DNA of 64,000 bases, taken from Bacteroidota bacterium. Lineage in GTDB: Bacteria > Bacteroidota > Bacteroidia > Cytophagales > Spirosomataceae. The translations under genes were made by a program, and so were the position numbers. The notes below the pieces were generated by a model. The model ran no database searches, had not been told where the DNA came from, and saw only the letters and a program-made list of their open reading frames with translations. Positions 8,499 through 17,359 of the stretch are shown one piece after another. Numbering within the stretch: the stretch's first letter is position 1; every line of letters begins with the position of its first letter. The stretch lies in assembly GCA_020161355.1 (NCBI GenBank), contig JAIUOF010000005.1, forward strand, positions 124,001-188,000, read 5' to 3'.

Positions 8499-9521
8499 AT
8501 GAAATCAAAATCTCCTAATTCCGGATTTATCATTTTGCTCAGAGGATCACTGTTTTTGATTGCTTTGGTGCCATTTTTTCTTTTGTATTTGTTAGCAGAT
8601 AACCTGGATTTGATTACAAATAAAGAACAATTTGCAGGTACTTTAGTTGGAAAGCCATATGAGGCTCCTTTGTGGAAACCCATGACTATGGAGGCCGTAA
8701 TTCATGAAAAAGATCCCGAAATGATAAAATATGGTAGGGGACTAGTGGCAAATACTTCCCAATATTTAGGACCCAAAGGTACTGTATCACCGATTTCCAA
8801 TGGTATGAATTGTCAGAATTGTCATTTGGATGCAGGTACTCGTCCCTGGGGCAACAATTACGGAGCTGTTCTTTCAACTTATCCAAAGATGCGGGCAAGG
8901 TCTGGGTCAGTAGAGAGTATCGAGAAGCGAGTGAATGATTGCTTTGAGCGTAGTCTCAACGGAAAAGCACTTGATTCATCGAGTAAAGAATTAAAAGCTA
9001 TCGTGAGTTATATCAAATTTGTCGGGAAATATGTGGAAAAAGACAGCATTCCTAAAGGAACAGGAATTTGGAAACTCAAATACATGAATCGTGCGGCGAG
9101 CCCTGAAAAAGGAGAGCCAATTTATACAGAAAAATGTGCCAGCTGTCATGGAGAAAATGGACAGGGAATCAAAAATTCTGAGGGAACTGCGTTTACTTAT
9201 CCTCCCTTATGGGGTGCCCAAAGCTATAATCAGGGAGCCGGTTTGTTCCGCCTTTCGCGATTGGCGGGTTATATCAAAACCAATATGCCTTTTGGTACTA
9301 CATACCAAAAACCTCAGCTTTCTGACGAAGAATGCTGGGATGTGGCAGCATTTATCAATACAAGGCCGCGTCCATCAAAAGACTTAAGTAAAGATTGGCC
9401 TGATATTACTAAAAAACCTGTTGACCATCCTTTTGGCCCTTACGCTGATCCTTTTCCTGAAATTCAGCATAAATTAGGGCCATTTAAACCTATTGAGGAT
9501 TTTAAAAAGTCAAAAAAATAA
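8499..9521 (+). CDS. Dihaem c-type cytochrome, thiosulfate dehydrogenase (TsdA)-like
   Basis: 340 aa. An N-terminal anchor helix spans about residues 9-33. Haem 1 motif is Cys105-x-x-Cys108-His109 and haem 2 is Cys213-x-x-Cys216-His217. Between them VNDCFERSLNGK (Cys148) matches the TsdA block that provides a cysteine axial ligand to haem 1; the 39-residue distance from His109 is close to that in known TsdA. A Met in KTNMPFG could ligate haem 2. TsdA oxidises thiosulfate to tetrathionate or works in reverse. The start is 3 bases after SoxB, so they share an operon. SoxA-like relatives are the main alternative. Confidence 0.85.
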   Translation: MKSKSPNSGFIILLRGSLFLIALVPFFLLYLLADNLDLITNKEQFAGTLVGKPYEAPLWKPMTMEAVIHEKDPEMIKYGRGLVANTSQYLGPKGTVSPISNGMNCQNCHLDAGTRPWGNNYGAVLSTYPKMRARSGSVESIEKRVNDCFERSLNGKALDSSSKELKAIVSYIKFVGKYVEKDSIPKGTGIWKLKYMNRAASPEKGEPIYTEKCASCHGENGQGIKNSEGTAFTYPPLWGAQSYNQGAGLFRLSRLAGYIKTNMPFGTTYQKPQLSDEECWDVAAFINTRPRPSKDLSKDWPDITKKPVDHPFGPYADPFPEIQHKLGPFKPIEDFKKSKK

Positions 9522-9548
9522 TTGTAATTTTCTGAAAAAATATTAAAA

Positions 9549-9968
9549 ATGAAAAATCTGATATTTATATTCCTCCTGGTTTCCGGAAGTCTTTTTGCTC
9601 AAAAAACTGACGACGGCAGCACCCATAAAGTGGTGTTCCAGTTTGTCTCCGGGGACAGCCTTTCTCAAAAGTCATTGGTCAATAATTTAAAAAATTTAAG
9701 AGAAGGTTGGCCTAAGGCTCAGGTGGAGGTTGTTTTTCATGGCAATGGCATATTTATGGTAACTTCTGAAAAAACAACTTACATGAAAGAACTCATAGAT
9801 TTTGCAAGAAACAAAGATGTGAAAATGGTAGTTTGTGGTAATACCATGAAGCAAAAAAAGATTACCAAAGAGCAATTGTTGCCATTTGTGAGTGTGGTTC
9901 CAATGGGTATTGGTGAAATCATCATTAAGCAGGAAGAAGGCTGGAGTTACATTAAAGCCGGTTTGTAA
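9549..9968 (+). CDS. Periplasmic DsrE-family protein
   Basis: 139 aa with a signal peptide (residues 1-18, cleavage after LFAQ). The mature part has the DsrE/TusD-like alpha/beta fold, with a conserved Cys96 in VVCGNTM at the position that carries sulfane sulfur in DsrE/TusD proteins. It follows the TsdA-like gene by 27 bases. Periplasmic placement suggests a sulfur carrier or binder for the SoxB/TsdA step; that role is inference. Family assignment is good, function moderate. Confidence 0.8.
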   Translation: MKNLIFIFLLVSGSLFAQKTDDGSTHKVVFQFVSGDSLSQKSLVNNLKNLREGWPKAQVEVVFHGNGIFMVTSEKTTYMKELIDFARNKDVKMVVCGNTMKQKKITKEQLLPFVSVVPMGIGEIIIKQEEGWSYIKAGL

Positions 9969-9979
9969 AAAGTTGATTG

Positions 9980-10870
9980 ATGGAAAAGGTCATTCCCAAA
10001 TATACCATCGAGCAACTTAATCAGTGTGACCATGGGGTCAGAATGAACATTGACATCCGCAGGCTGGAAGACCATATAGCAAGGTCTTCAGATGTTCGTT
10101 TTCCACATCGGCATGACTTTTACAATTTAATCTATATAACCCGAGGGTCCGGAACGCATGATGTTGATTTTAAGAGATTTAATATTGAGCCACACCAGCT
10201 TTTTTTTATGAATGACAGCCACGTGCATGAGTGGTACTTGTCGCCGGATGTAGCTGGTTTTACTATGTTTTTTAAGAAAGAATTCTACAATGTAGCCGAA
10301 CCCATATATTCATTACCCAATCTGCCATTTTTCCATAACAGCGTGAATGAGGCCCAGATGGTAGTTTTTGAGCCTGAAGAAGCTAAAGTTGTTGAGCATC
10401 TTTTTGAAGATATGCTATCGGAATTTGTCAGGAACCACAAACATTGCGAAGCCATCATTAAAACTATTCTCAAAATCATTTTAATCAGGTCTTTAAGAAT
10501 ATATCAGCCCCATTTTGAAAGAAACGGCTCCTCTCATAATCTCAGTAAGCTGCATCAGTTTGAAAGTTTAATTGAGCATAATTTTATTAAGATAAAAGCA
10601 GTAAAAGATTACGCTAATCTTATGAATTTGTCACCCAACTATCTCAACGCCATTACATCAGCCTGTATTGGTAAGTCTGCAGGTGAAATGATTCGGGATA
10701 GGGTCATTTTAGAGACCAAAAGGCTGCTGGCACATTCTTCCCTTTCTATATGTGAGATGGCCTATAAACTGGGTTTCGAAGACTGCTCCTATTTTATCCG
10801 AATATTTAAAAAAGATGTTGGTTTTACTCCGGAACAATTCCGGAAATCTTTGATGGAAAGGAAAAATTAA
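9980..10870 (+). CDS. AraC-family transcriptional regulator
   Basis: 296 aa. The N-terminal cupin sensor domain contains FPHRHDFYNLIYITRG and a second His pair in SHVHEW. Two C-terminal HTH motifs cover about residues 195-290 (DYANLMNLSPNYLNAITSAC and SICEMAYKLGFEDCSYFIRIF). I chose the ATG at 9980 over the TTG 3 bases upstream. It is 11 bases after the DsrE gene and faces the SQR gene, so it may regulate either. Its ligand is unknown. Confidence 0.85.
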   Translation: MEKVIPKYTIEQLNQCDHGVRMNIDIRRLEDHIARSSDVRFPHRHDFYNLIYITRGSGTHDVDFKRFNIEPHQLFFMNDSHVHEWYLSPDVAGFTMFFKKEFYNVAEPIYSLPNLPFFHNSVNEAQMVVFEPEEAKVVEHLFEDMLSEFVRNHKHCEAIIKTILKIILIRSLRIYQPHFERNGSSHNLSKLHQFESLIEHNFIKIKAVKDYANLMNLSPNYLNAITSACIGKSAGEMIRDRVILETKRLLAHSSLSICEMAYKLGFEDCSYFIRIFKKDVGFTPEQFRKSLMERKN

Positions 10871-11026
10871 AATTAGATATTTTGATAAGAATTTAAATGT
10901 CTTACGATTTTTTGGCCTATAGTTTTATTTTTTATTGATTACAAATAAATCCTTATTATTTAGGGCATTACAAAGGTTCTTGTAAATATTTCTTTGATTA
11001 AGGAAAATAACAAAATAAGTAAAATG

Positions 11027-11083
11027 TACCATTTAATTGGTAAATCTTCTTATTAGTTGACCTTGCATTTAAATTTATCTTTG
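11027..11083 (+). promoter_or_regulatory. SQR promoter with upstream dyad
   Basis: TATCTTTG at 11076-11083 fits the Bacteroidota -7 box TAnnTTTG, with TTG at 11057-11059 as a possible -33. Just upstream, TACCA-TTTAAT-TGGTA (11027-11042) is a perfect 5-bp dyad and a candidate operator. The gene starts about 56 bases after the -7 box. Confidence 0.5.
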
Positions 11084-11139
11084 TGAATATTTTTATAAAA
11101 AATAATATTTAATCAAGAAGATTGAAATCGCTTTAAATT

Positions 11140-12330
11140 ATGAGTCATCATCAGATAATTATTGTGGGCGGAGGAAATGCCGGGATTTCTGTGGCAGCCC
11201 AATTATTCAGGAAAAATAGTAAACTTGACATAGCTATTATCGATCCTGCCGATAAGCATTACTACCAACCTGCCTGGACCCTCGTGGGTGGTGGAGCATT
11301 TGATGTGCAAAAAACCGTCAGAAACGAGGCCGAAGTGATGCCAAAACAAGCCAAATGGATCAAAGAGGCTTGTATGTCTTTTCAACCTGAAAAAAATGAA
11401 GTGACCACCAGTGGCGGTACATATACTTATGATTATCTGATAGTTGCACCAGGAATTCAACTCAACTGGGGGGCCATAAAAGGTTTGCCTGAGACTATCA
11501 GCAAAAATGATGTTTGTAGCAATTACAGTTTTCAAACAGTCCCTTACACTTTTGAGGTTTTGAAAAATTTCAAAGGCGGAAAGGCCATTTTTCATAATCC
11601 TCATACCCCGGTAAAATGTGGAGGAGCCCCTCATAAAATTATGTATCTGGCGGCTGATTATTTTCGAAAAAATGGACTGCTGGATAAAGCCGACATTCAG
11701 TACTGGAGTGGTGCAGCACGTCTGTTTGCGGTGGATAAATACGAAAAAACCCTTTTGGAGGTCTGTGAAAGAGCCAATATCAAGCTCAATTTGATGCAAA
11801 GATTAGAAGAGATCGATGGGCCGAATAAAAAAGCAAGATTTGTGGGTATGGCCGAAAGCAACATGGGTCAGGAAACCTGGGTTGACTACGATATGATTCA
11901 TATTTCACCACCACAGTCTGCACCTGACTTTGTAAAAAGTAGTCCCCTTGCCAACGAACTGGGTTGGGTAGATGTAAACATTAATACTTTACAGCACAAT
12001 AAATTCAATAATATTTTCTCACTGGGAGATGCAGCCGGTTTACCAATTTCGAAAACAGGTGCGGCCATCAGAAAACAAGCACCTGTGGTTGTTGGAAACC
12101 TTCTTTCATTGATGGAAAACGAGAAATTGGGTAACTCCTATAACGGTTATACCTCTTGTCCGTTGGTGACCGGTTATGGCAAATTGGTACTGGCCGAATT
12201 TGACTATAATAACACCCCGATGGAGACCTTCCCATTTGACCAAAGTAAAGAGCGTTGGAGTATGTATCAGCTCAAGAAGCAAGTATTGCCAAGAATGTAT
12301 TGGAGTCAGATATTGAAAGGAAAAGCCTAA
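11140..12330 (+). CDS. sqr: Sulfide:quinone oxidoreductase, type II
   Basis: 396 aa flavoprotein that oxidises sulfide to persulfide and reduces quinone at the inner membrane. The FAD Rossmann motif IIIVGGGNAGISVAA begins at residue 6, and SLGDAAG (294-300) is the second FAD-contact block. Redox cysteines are Cys160 (PVKCGGAPHK) and Cys340 (YTSCPLVTGYGK). Their 180-residue spacing is close to that of the catalytic pair in human SQOR and fits type II. It is separated from the AraC gene by 269 bases and has its own promoter and terminator. Confidence 0.93.
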   Translation: MSHHQIIIVGGGNAGISVAAQLFRKNSKLDIAIIDPADKHYYQPAWTLVGGGAFDVQKTVRNEAEVMPKQAKWIKEACMSFQPEKNEVTTSGGTYTYDYLIVAPGIQLNWGAIKGLPETISKNDVCSNYSFQTVPYTFEVLKNFKGGKAIFHNPHTPVKCGGAPHKIMYLAADYFRKNGLLDKADIQYWSGAARLFAVDKYEKTLLEVCERANIKLNLMQRLEEIDGPNKKARFVGMAESNMGQETWVDYDMIHISPPQSAPDFVKSSPLANELGWVDVNINTLQHNKFNNIFSLGDAAGLPISKTGAAIRKQAPVVVGNLLSLMENEKLGNSYNGYTSCPLVTGYGKLVLAEFDYNNTPMETFPFDQSKERWSMYQLKKQVLPRMYWSQILKGKA

Positions 12331-12351
12331 CCTAAACTATTTTCAGCCCGA

Positions 12352-12381
12352 TGCCTGTTGAGATTTCAACGGGCATTTTTT
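12352..12381 (+). terminator. Intrinsic terminator after sqr
   Basis: TGCCTGTTGA, loop GATT, TCAACGGGCA (one G-T wobble), then a T run. Confidence 0.75.
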
Positions 12382-12427
12382 ATTCTAAAAGCTTATATTA
12401 AAATCAAGGAAAAAGGTCCTGTGTATT

Positions 12428-12820
12428 TCACTTTTCATTCATCAGTTTGAAGCCACTCGCTACGAGGATTACTCCAATTAAAAACATTATTATATGCAGC
12501 GGATTAACCTCTTCGACCATTAAGACCTGAGCAAAAATCCAACCGCAGAGGATAACACCCTGAAAAATAACCATAGCTAGTGCGGTGGATTTGTTTTTAA
12601 TCAGAAAATATGCGGCTACCAGGTTAAAGATGCCATTGATTACAAATAATACAATTCCGGGTATTAAGAATGAATCAAAAGGAGAGAATTTCAGGAAATC
12701 GGTTGTCATTCCCATCTTTTGCCCGCTTGGGTCAATAATGAACAAAAATCCGGCAATGAGGGCGTTTACTGCTGTTAATAATAATAATGCAAATGTAATT
12801 TTTCTGGTAATACTTTTCAT
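12428..12820 (-). CDS. Small four-helix membrane protein, unknown function
   Basis: 130 aa with four predicted TM segments (about 9-29, 48-70, 75-97 and 103-124) joined by short loops. No recognised family motif; the helix pattern resembles small DoxX-like or DUF-type integral proteins, which I cannot confirm. It is a lone gene between sqr and tgt, transcribed against sqr. Coding status is supported by the continuous hydrophobic pattern and the clean ATG start. Confidence 0.7.
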   Translation of the reverse strand: MKSITRKITFALLLLTAVNALIAGFLFIIDPSGQKMGMTTDFLKFSPFDSFLIPGIVLFVINGIFNLVAAYFLIKNKSTALAMVIFQGVILCGWIFAQVLMVEEVNPLHIIMFLIGVILVASGFKLMNEK

Positions 12821-12984
12821 GGTACTGATGTTTGAGCCAACAAAAATAGACCATTAAAAATTTAAAATATTGGTAACGAGTCAGATGTAAAAGTGATTTT
12901 TGCTGTTTTTTTTGGTAAAACAGATTAGGTTAAAATTGAAAAGAAAAAAATATGAACAGTTAAATTATTGTAATTCTCATTTCC

Positions 12985-14115
12985 TCACAACCTCCTCATT
13001 AACACCTCAGTCTGTTGTTTTTTCCATTCAGCAAAGTCTCCTTCCAGAATATGTTTTCGGGCTTCTTCTACCAGCCAAAGATAAAAACGCAGGTTATGTA
13101 TACTGGCGATCTGAGCTCCGAGCAATTCCTGGCATTTAAGAAGATGCTTTAAATATGCCTTTGAATAAAAGGTACTGGCATATCCGCCCAGATTTTCGTC
13201 AATAGGGCTGAAATCATCCTCCCATTTTTTGTTTCGGATATTAATAATTCCCTGTGTCGTAAAAAGCCAGCCATTACGTGCATTGCGGGTTGGCATCACA
13301 CAGTCAAACATATCCGTACCAAGAGCTATTCCTTCGAGGATATTTTCAGGCGTACCCACACCCATCAGGTAACGAGGTTTTTCTTCAGGCAAAATATCGT
13401 TTACAATTTCAAGCATCTCATACATATCTTCAGCCGGTTCACCTACTGAAAGGCCACCAATGGCATTTCCGTCCTGGTTTTGATCCGCAATAAATTGTGC
13501 CGATTCTTTTCTTAAATCTTTGAAAACACTACCCTGAACTATAGGGAACAACGACTGGTGATGACCGTATTTGGGTTCTGTGGCTTCCAGGCGATTGATA
13601 CATCTTGAGAGCCAGCGATGGGTCAGATGCATCGATTTTTTTGCATAGGAATATTCACAAGGGTAGGGTGGGCACTCATCAAAGGCCATGATTATATCGG
13701 CCCCGATAATCCTCTGAATGTCCATCACATATTCCGGCGTGAAAAGGTGTTTTGAGCCATCAATGTGCGAATTAAACTGCACCCCTTCCTCTGTAATTTT
13801 CCTGATTTCTTTCAGACTAAATACCTGATAACCACCAGAATCGGTAAGAATTGGTTTTGGCCAACCATTGAATTTATGCAGCCCTCCTGCTTTTTCCATG
13901 ATATCAAGACCCGGTCTGAGATAGAGATGATAGGTGTTTCCCAAAATAATCTGAGCCTCCACATCGTCGAGTAGTTCCCGGGTGTGTACACCTTTCACAG
14001 TACCTGCTGTACCCACCGGCATAAAAATCGGCGTAAGAATTTCGCCATGGTCGGTGGTGATTTTACCAGCCCGGGCTTTGGTTTTATCGTCTTTTTTGTT
14101 GATTTCAAATTTCAT
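12985..14115 (-). CDS. tgt: tRNA-guanine(34) transglycosylase (queuine tRNA-ribosyltransferase)
   Basis: 376 aa, normal family length. It exchanges guanine-34 of GUN-anticodon tRNAs for preQ1. Visible blocks: GTAGTVKGVHTREL, TDSGGYQVFSL (substrate pocket), GGLSVGEP, RYLMGVGTP and GTDMFDCVMPTRNARNG, where the Asp of MFDC is the nucleophile. The C-terminal zinc site of typical bacterial Tgt (CxCxxC...H) is absent; the region reads ENLGGYASTFYSKAYLKHLL. Loss of these cysteines may be a lineage trait. No preQ1 riboswitch was seen upstream. Confidence 0.95.
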   Translation of the reverse strand: MKFEINKKDDKTKARAGKITTDHGEILTPIFMPVGTAGTVKGVHTRELLDDVEAQIILGNTYHLYLRPGLDIMEKAGGLHKFNGWPKPILTDSGGYQVFSLKEIRKITEEGVQFNSHIDGSKHLFTPEYVMDIQRIIGADIIMAFDECPPYPCEYSYAKKSMHLTHRWLSRCINRLEATEPKYGHHQSLFPIVQGSVFKDLRKESAQFIADQNQDGNAIGGLSVGEPAEDMYEMLEIVNDILPEEKPRYLMGVGTPENILEGIALGTDMFDCVMPTRNARNGWLFTTQGIINIRNKKWEDDFSPIDENLGGYASTFYSKAYLKHLLKCQELLGAQIASIHNLRFYLWLVEEARKHILEGDFAEWKKQQTEVLMRRL

Positions 14116-14253
14116 GTTGCAAAGTTCCGAATTTTATAGCAATATTTATTATTGATTCCCTTGCATTAATCATCTTAAAATTCCCTGCTTTTTATTTATT
14201 CTCAAAAAGCATTCTTATTTTTGCACCGAAAAAATTCTTAATTCCCTTAAAAT

Positions 14254-15450
14254 TTGGAAATTATACTACCCGTAATACTCCTGTTGGCGATAGTAATTCA
14301 GCTGATATATATACTTTTTATTTTTACAAAAGTGGTTGGTCATCAGGATTTTGAAGCCGATGAAAAACTTCCTCCAGTGAGTATTATTATAGCTGCTTCT
14401 AACGAACTCGAAAATCTGAAGGAGCTTCTGCCAATTCTTGATCAACAAGACTATCCTGATTTTGAAATACTTATCGCCGACGACAGATCTTCAGATGGCA
14501 CGTATGATTATTTGTTGCTCAACGAAGACAAACTGAAACATCTTAGTTTTTTGAGAGTTTTGGACTTGCCTTTTCATTTTACAGCCAAAAAATATGCTGT
14601 TACCATGGCAGTAAAAAAGGCCAAATATGAAGTTTTACTTTTTACTGATGCCGATTGCAGGCCGATGGGAGACCAGTGGATTAAAACGATGGTATCTCAA
14701 TTGACTGAAGGTAAGGAAATTGTATTGGGTTTTTCAAAATATCAGTATTTGCCGGGAAGGCTCAATTCTTTGATCAGATACGAAACTTTCCAAACCGCAC
14801 TGCAATATCTTTCTTTTGCTTTGGCTGGAGTTCCGTTTATGGGAGTGGGTAGAAATTTGCTGTACAAGAAATCTTTATTCTGGAAAAATAATGGATTTAC
14901 CAGTCATTTTGGTTTATTGAGCGGGGATGATGATCTTTTTATCAACGAAACCGCCACTGGAAAAAATGTGGCTGTTAGTATTTCTGAGGAAGGTTATACA
15001 GAATCAGAACCCAAAAAAACCTGGTCAGAATGGTTTGTGCAGAAAAGAAGGCATCTTTCTGTGGGGAAAAAATACAAGTTTCGGGATAAGTTAAATCTCG
15101 GCTTGCTCTGGTTTTCAGGCTTGACCGTCTGGTTTTCATGGATTCCTGTATTTTTTTTAAATCCGGATTGGTATTATGCTCCGGAGTGGTCCAGAATTTC
15201 GGCAGAGTGGTTAAAAGAATTTGGTCTGGCTCATTGGTATCCATTTAATGATTGGATGCGTCTGGTTTTAGGGGTGTGGGCTTTGTGGTTAATTATCAAG
15301 TGGATAGTGCTTGCTAAAGCCAATCATAAGCTGGGAAATACTATAAAAACCTGGAAAATTCCCTATTATGATTTTATGTATGCCATTTATCTTTTGATTT
15401 TTGGAATCATTACTATTTTTTCTAATCCCAAAAAAATACGCTGGAAATAA
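14254..15450 (+). CDS. Family 2 glycosyltransferase, membrane bound
   Basis: 398 aa. An N-terminal TM helix (about 3-26) is followed by a GT-A domain: VSIIIAASNELENL, EILIADDRSSDGT and the metal-binding FTDADCRP (DxD). An acidic GDDDLF block and QKRRHLS fit the acceptor and processive-type motifs of GT2 enzymes. Three to four TM helices close the protein. Start is TTG at 14254; no ATG lies close by. Likely transfers sugars to a lipid or polysaccharide at the inner membrane; substrate unknown. The stop is 6 bases from the convergent LptF/G gene. Confidence 0.88.
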   Translation: MEIILPVILLLAIVIQLIYILFIFTKVVGHQDFEADEKLPPVSIIIAASNELENLKELLPILDQQDYPDFEILIADDRSSDGTYDYLLLNEDKLKHLSFLRVLDLPFHFTAKKYAVTMAVKKAKYEVLLFTDADCRPMGDQWIKTMVSQLTEGKEIVLGFSKYQYLPGRLNSLIRYETFQTALQYLSFALAGVPFMGVGRNLLYKKSLFWKNNGFTSHFGLLSGDDDLFINETATGKNVAVSISEEGYTESEPKKTWSEWFVQKRRHLSVGKKYKFRDKLNLGLLWFSGLTVWFSWIPVFFLNPDWYYAPEWSRISAEWLKEFGLAHWYPFNDWMRLVLGVWALWLIIKWIVLAKANHKLGNTIKTWKIPYYDFMYAIYLLIFGIITIFSNPKKIRWK

Positions 15451-15456
15451 TAATAT

Positions 15457-16542
15457 TTACCTTGGGACGGTGAAGTACATCACGGTAGCTATTGCACTGA
15501 AAACCAGATTGGGCAGCCAAACGGCCAACAAAGCCGGCATGTTACCCGATTCGGCGATTCCCTTACTCATGATATAAAATAATATATATACAAAAGCCAG
15601 TACAAAACCGATCGCAATCTGCAAACCCACACCTCCACGGCTCTTGCGAGCGGATACTATAAGTCCCATCATGGAAAGAATAATTACTGCAAAAGGAGTA
15701 GCAAAACGCTGAAAATATTCAATTTCGAAAGTTTCGACTCCTTCCGAGCCTCTGGAATTAATCAGAGCAATCTGCTTCCTCAGTTGAGGTATCGTCATAG
15801 TTTCATGGAGGTTATTGGTGTTCTCAAAGTCACCCGGATACATATTGATGGTGGTGTCGAGAGGCGTACTAGCCTGACTAAAAGTCAGTTGGTCTTTCAT
15901 GATTCCGATTTTCCTGATTCGGTAATCATAAAGCTGCCATTTATTAATAGAATCCACATACACCGCCCTGCGTGCTGAAAGTTTTTCAACCAATGTACGG
16001 TTTTCTATTTTCTCAAGCGTAAAATCATAAGCCGTTTTACTGGTATTATCATATGACGACAAATAAGCATAAACATTTTTTTCTACTGCCATATGAATAT
16101 CTCTGTCAGAGAAATAGTATTTGTCTTCAATGTATTGGTTCTCAAAGGCAATTCTGGTTTTATTGGCTTTGGGGAGAATCCATCCAACCATGATAAACGA
16201 AAACACAGCCACTACTGCTGCCCCGATAAAATAGGGGTACATTAGTCTTCTGAAACTGGTACCGGTACTCAAAATTGCAATGATTTCGGTATGGCTTGCC
16301 AATTTCGCAGTAAAAAATACTGTAGAAATAAATATCATCAGGGGGCTGATGTAATTGGCCCAGTAGGGTGCCAGATTGAGGTAATACTGAAGGAAAATGG
16401 CTCTGGTAGGTGCCTGGTGCTCAATGAAATCATCGTTTTTTTCGACAAAATCAATTACAATAATCACCAAAACTATAATGAAAACGGCAAATACGTAGGT
16501 AGTCAGAAATTTTTTGATCAGGTACTTGTCGAGGGTTTTCAT
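15457..16542 (-). CDS. LptF/LptG-family permease (YjgP/YjgQ)
   Basis: 361 aa. Starts with the family phrase MKTLDKYLIKKFLTTY, has TM helices near residues 15-35, 55-75 and 100-120, a large periplasmic beta-jellyroll region (about 130-265), and three C-terminal helices (PFAVIILSMMGLIVSARK onward). It forms the transmembrane part of the LptBFG ABC transporter that extracts lipopolysaccharide from the inner membrane. Which of LptF or LptG it is cannot be told from this sequence. Confidence 0.92.
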   Translation of the reverse strand: MKTLDKYLIKKFLTTYVFAVFIIVLVIIVIDFVEKNDDFIEHQAPTRAIFLQYYLNLAPYWANYISPLMIFISTVFFTAKLASHTEIIAILSTGTSFRRLMYPYFIGAAVVAVFSFIMVGWILPKANKTRIAFENQYIEDKYYFSDRDIHMAVEKNVYAYLSSYDNTSKTAYDFTLEKIENRTLVEKLSARRAVYVDSINKWQLYDYRIRKIGIMKDQLTFSQASTPLDTTINMYPGDFENTNNLHETMTIPQLRKQIALINSRGSEGVETFEIEYFQRFATPFAVIILSMMGLIVSARKSRGGVGLQIAIGFVLAFVYILFYIMSKGIAESGNMPALLAVWLPNLVFSAIATVMYFTVPR

Positions 16543-16698
16543 TCAGTTTAAAAAACAATTTTTGCTCAAAATTAATGCAAAATTAGCAGAAAACGGCCTA
16601 AAATTCATTTTCAGACACAAAGCTATTCAAAATTGAGTAAGGTGGGGATTTAAAAAAACTTAAAATGGGTTTTTGAAAGTTTATTTGTTTTAAGTAGC

Positions 16699-17012
16699 CT
16701 AAAGAACTTCTTTCAAAAGCTCCTGTAATTCACCTGGGGTTAAATTTTCTTTTTCAGCTTTATCAAAAATAGTGAGTAGAAAGACGGTTTTATCTTTATT
16801 TACCAAATAAGTAATTATTCTTGCACCACCACTTTTTCCTTTTCCTTTACTTTTTATTGCCAGACGTATTTTATAACAATTGTGACCTAATGGAACACCT
16901 TTTGTTGGATTTAAGGCCAACAGCTCGCTGAGTTCAGCTAAATCTTTAAGAAGTGAGTTGTATTTTTTAGTAAGATTTTAGCATCACGTTCGAAACTCCT
17001 TGTCGTTAAAAT
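16699..17012 (-). pseudogene. RelE/ParE-type toxin, frameshifted and lacking a standard start
   Basis: The 3' frame encodes LTKKYNSLLKDLAELSELLALNPTKG and then GARIITYLVNKDKTVFLLTIFDK, both RelE-like (each run described in part). The upstream piece RSFERDAKIL is in another frame. Joining them at about 16968-16974 restores the normal family sequence, so one base is missing there. Upstream of RSFERDAKIL the only in-frame start candidate is ATT at 17012. The antitoxin gene is intact and ends at 17014, overlapping or abutting in the usual order. Most likely an inactivated toxin; a sequencing error at the shift cannot be ruled out. Confidence 0.72.
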
Positions 17013-17013
17013 A

Positions 17014-17256
17014 TTATATATCTGCTAAAAATTCATCCAAAGTTCTAAGCTTAATTTCACCTTGTTGATGAAGCTTTACATCTTCCAGACCTTCTTTTAT
17101 TTTTAAAAGCAAATCATTTTTAGATACAAAATTTTCATTTTCAATTAATAAAGAAGCAAGCTGAATCCTGTCCTTTTTGGGTAATTGAATTGCTAATTCA
17201 ACGAGTTGATTAACAGTAAGTGGAATATTCGCATTTAAATTAATTGTTGTTTCCAT
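17014..17256 (-). CDS. Antitoxin of a RelE-type toxin-antitoxin pair
   Basis: 80 aa. N-terminal half (METTINLNANIPLTVNQLVE) looks like a small DNA-binding or dimerisation unit; the C-terminal tail GLEDVKLHQQGEIKLRTLDE is the recurrent toxin-binding end of Bacteroidota RelB-like antitoxins. It lies directly upstream of the broken toxin. Its reading frame is intact although the toxin appears dead, consistent with decay after toxin loss or with protection against related toxins. Confidence 0.72.
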   Translation of the reverse strand: METTINLNANIPLTVNQLVELAIQLPKKDRIQLASLLIENENFVSKNDLLLKIKEGLEDVKLHQQGEIKLRTLDEFLADI

Positions 17257-17359
17257 ATTGTTACAAAATGAAATTTAGCTGAAATTTAACAAATCGTTTT
17301 TGCTTTTAATTTCTAAATTATTGTAAAAATAATATTTCTCTGAATTAAACCAAATGCAA

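Noticed and set aside
11203..11799. 198-codon minus-strand frame
   Set aside because: Antisense shadow of the SQR gene.
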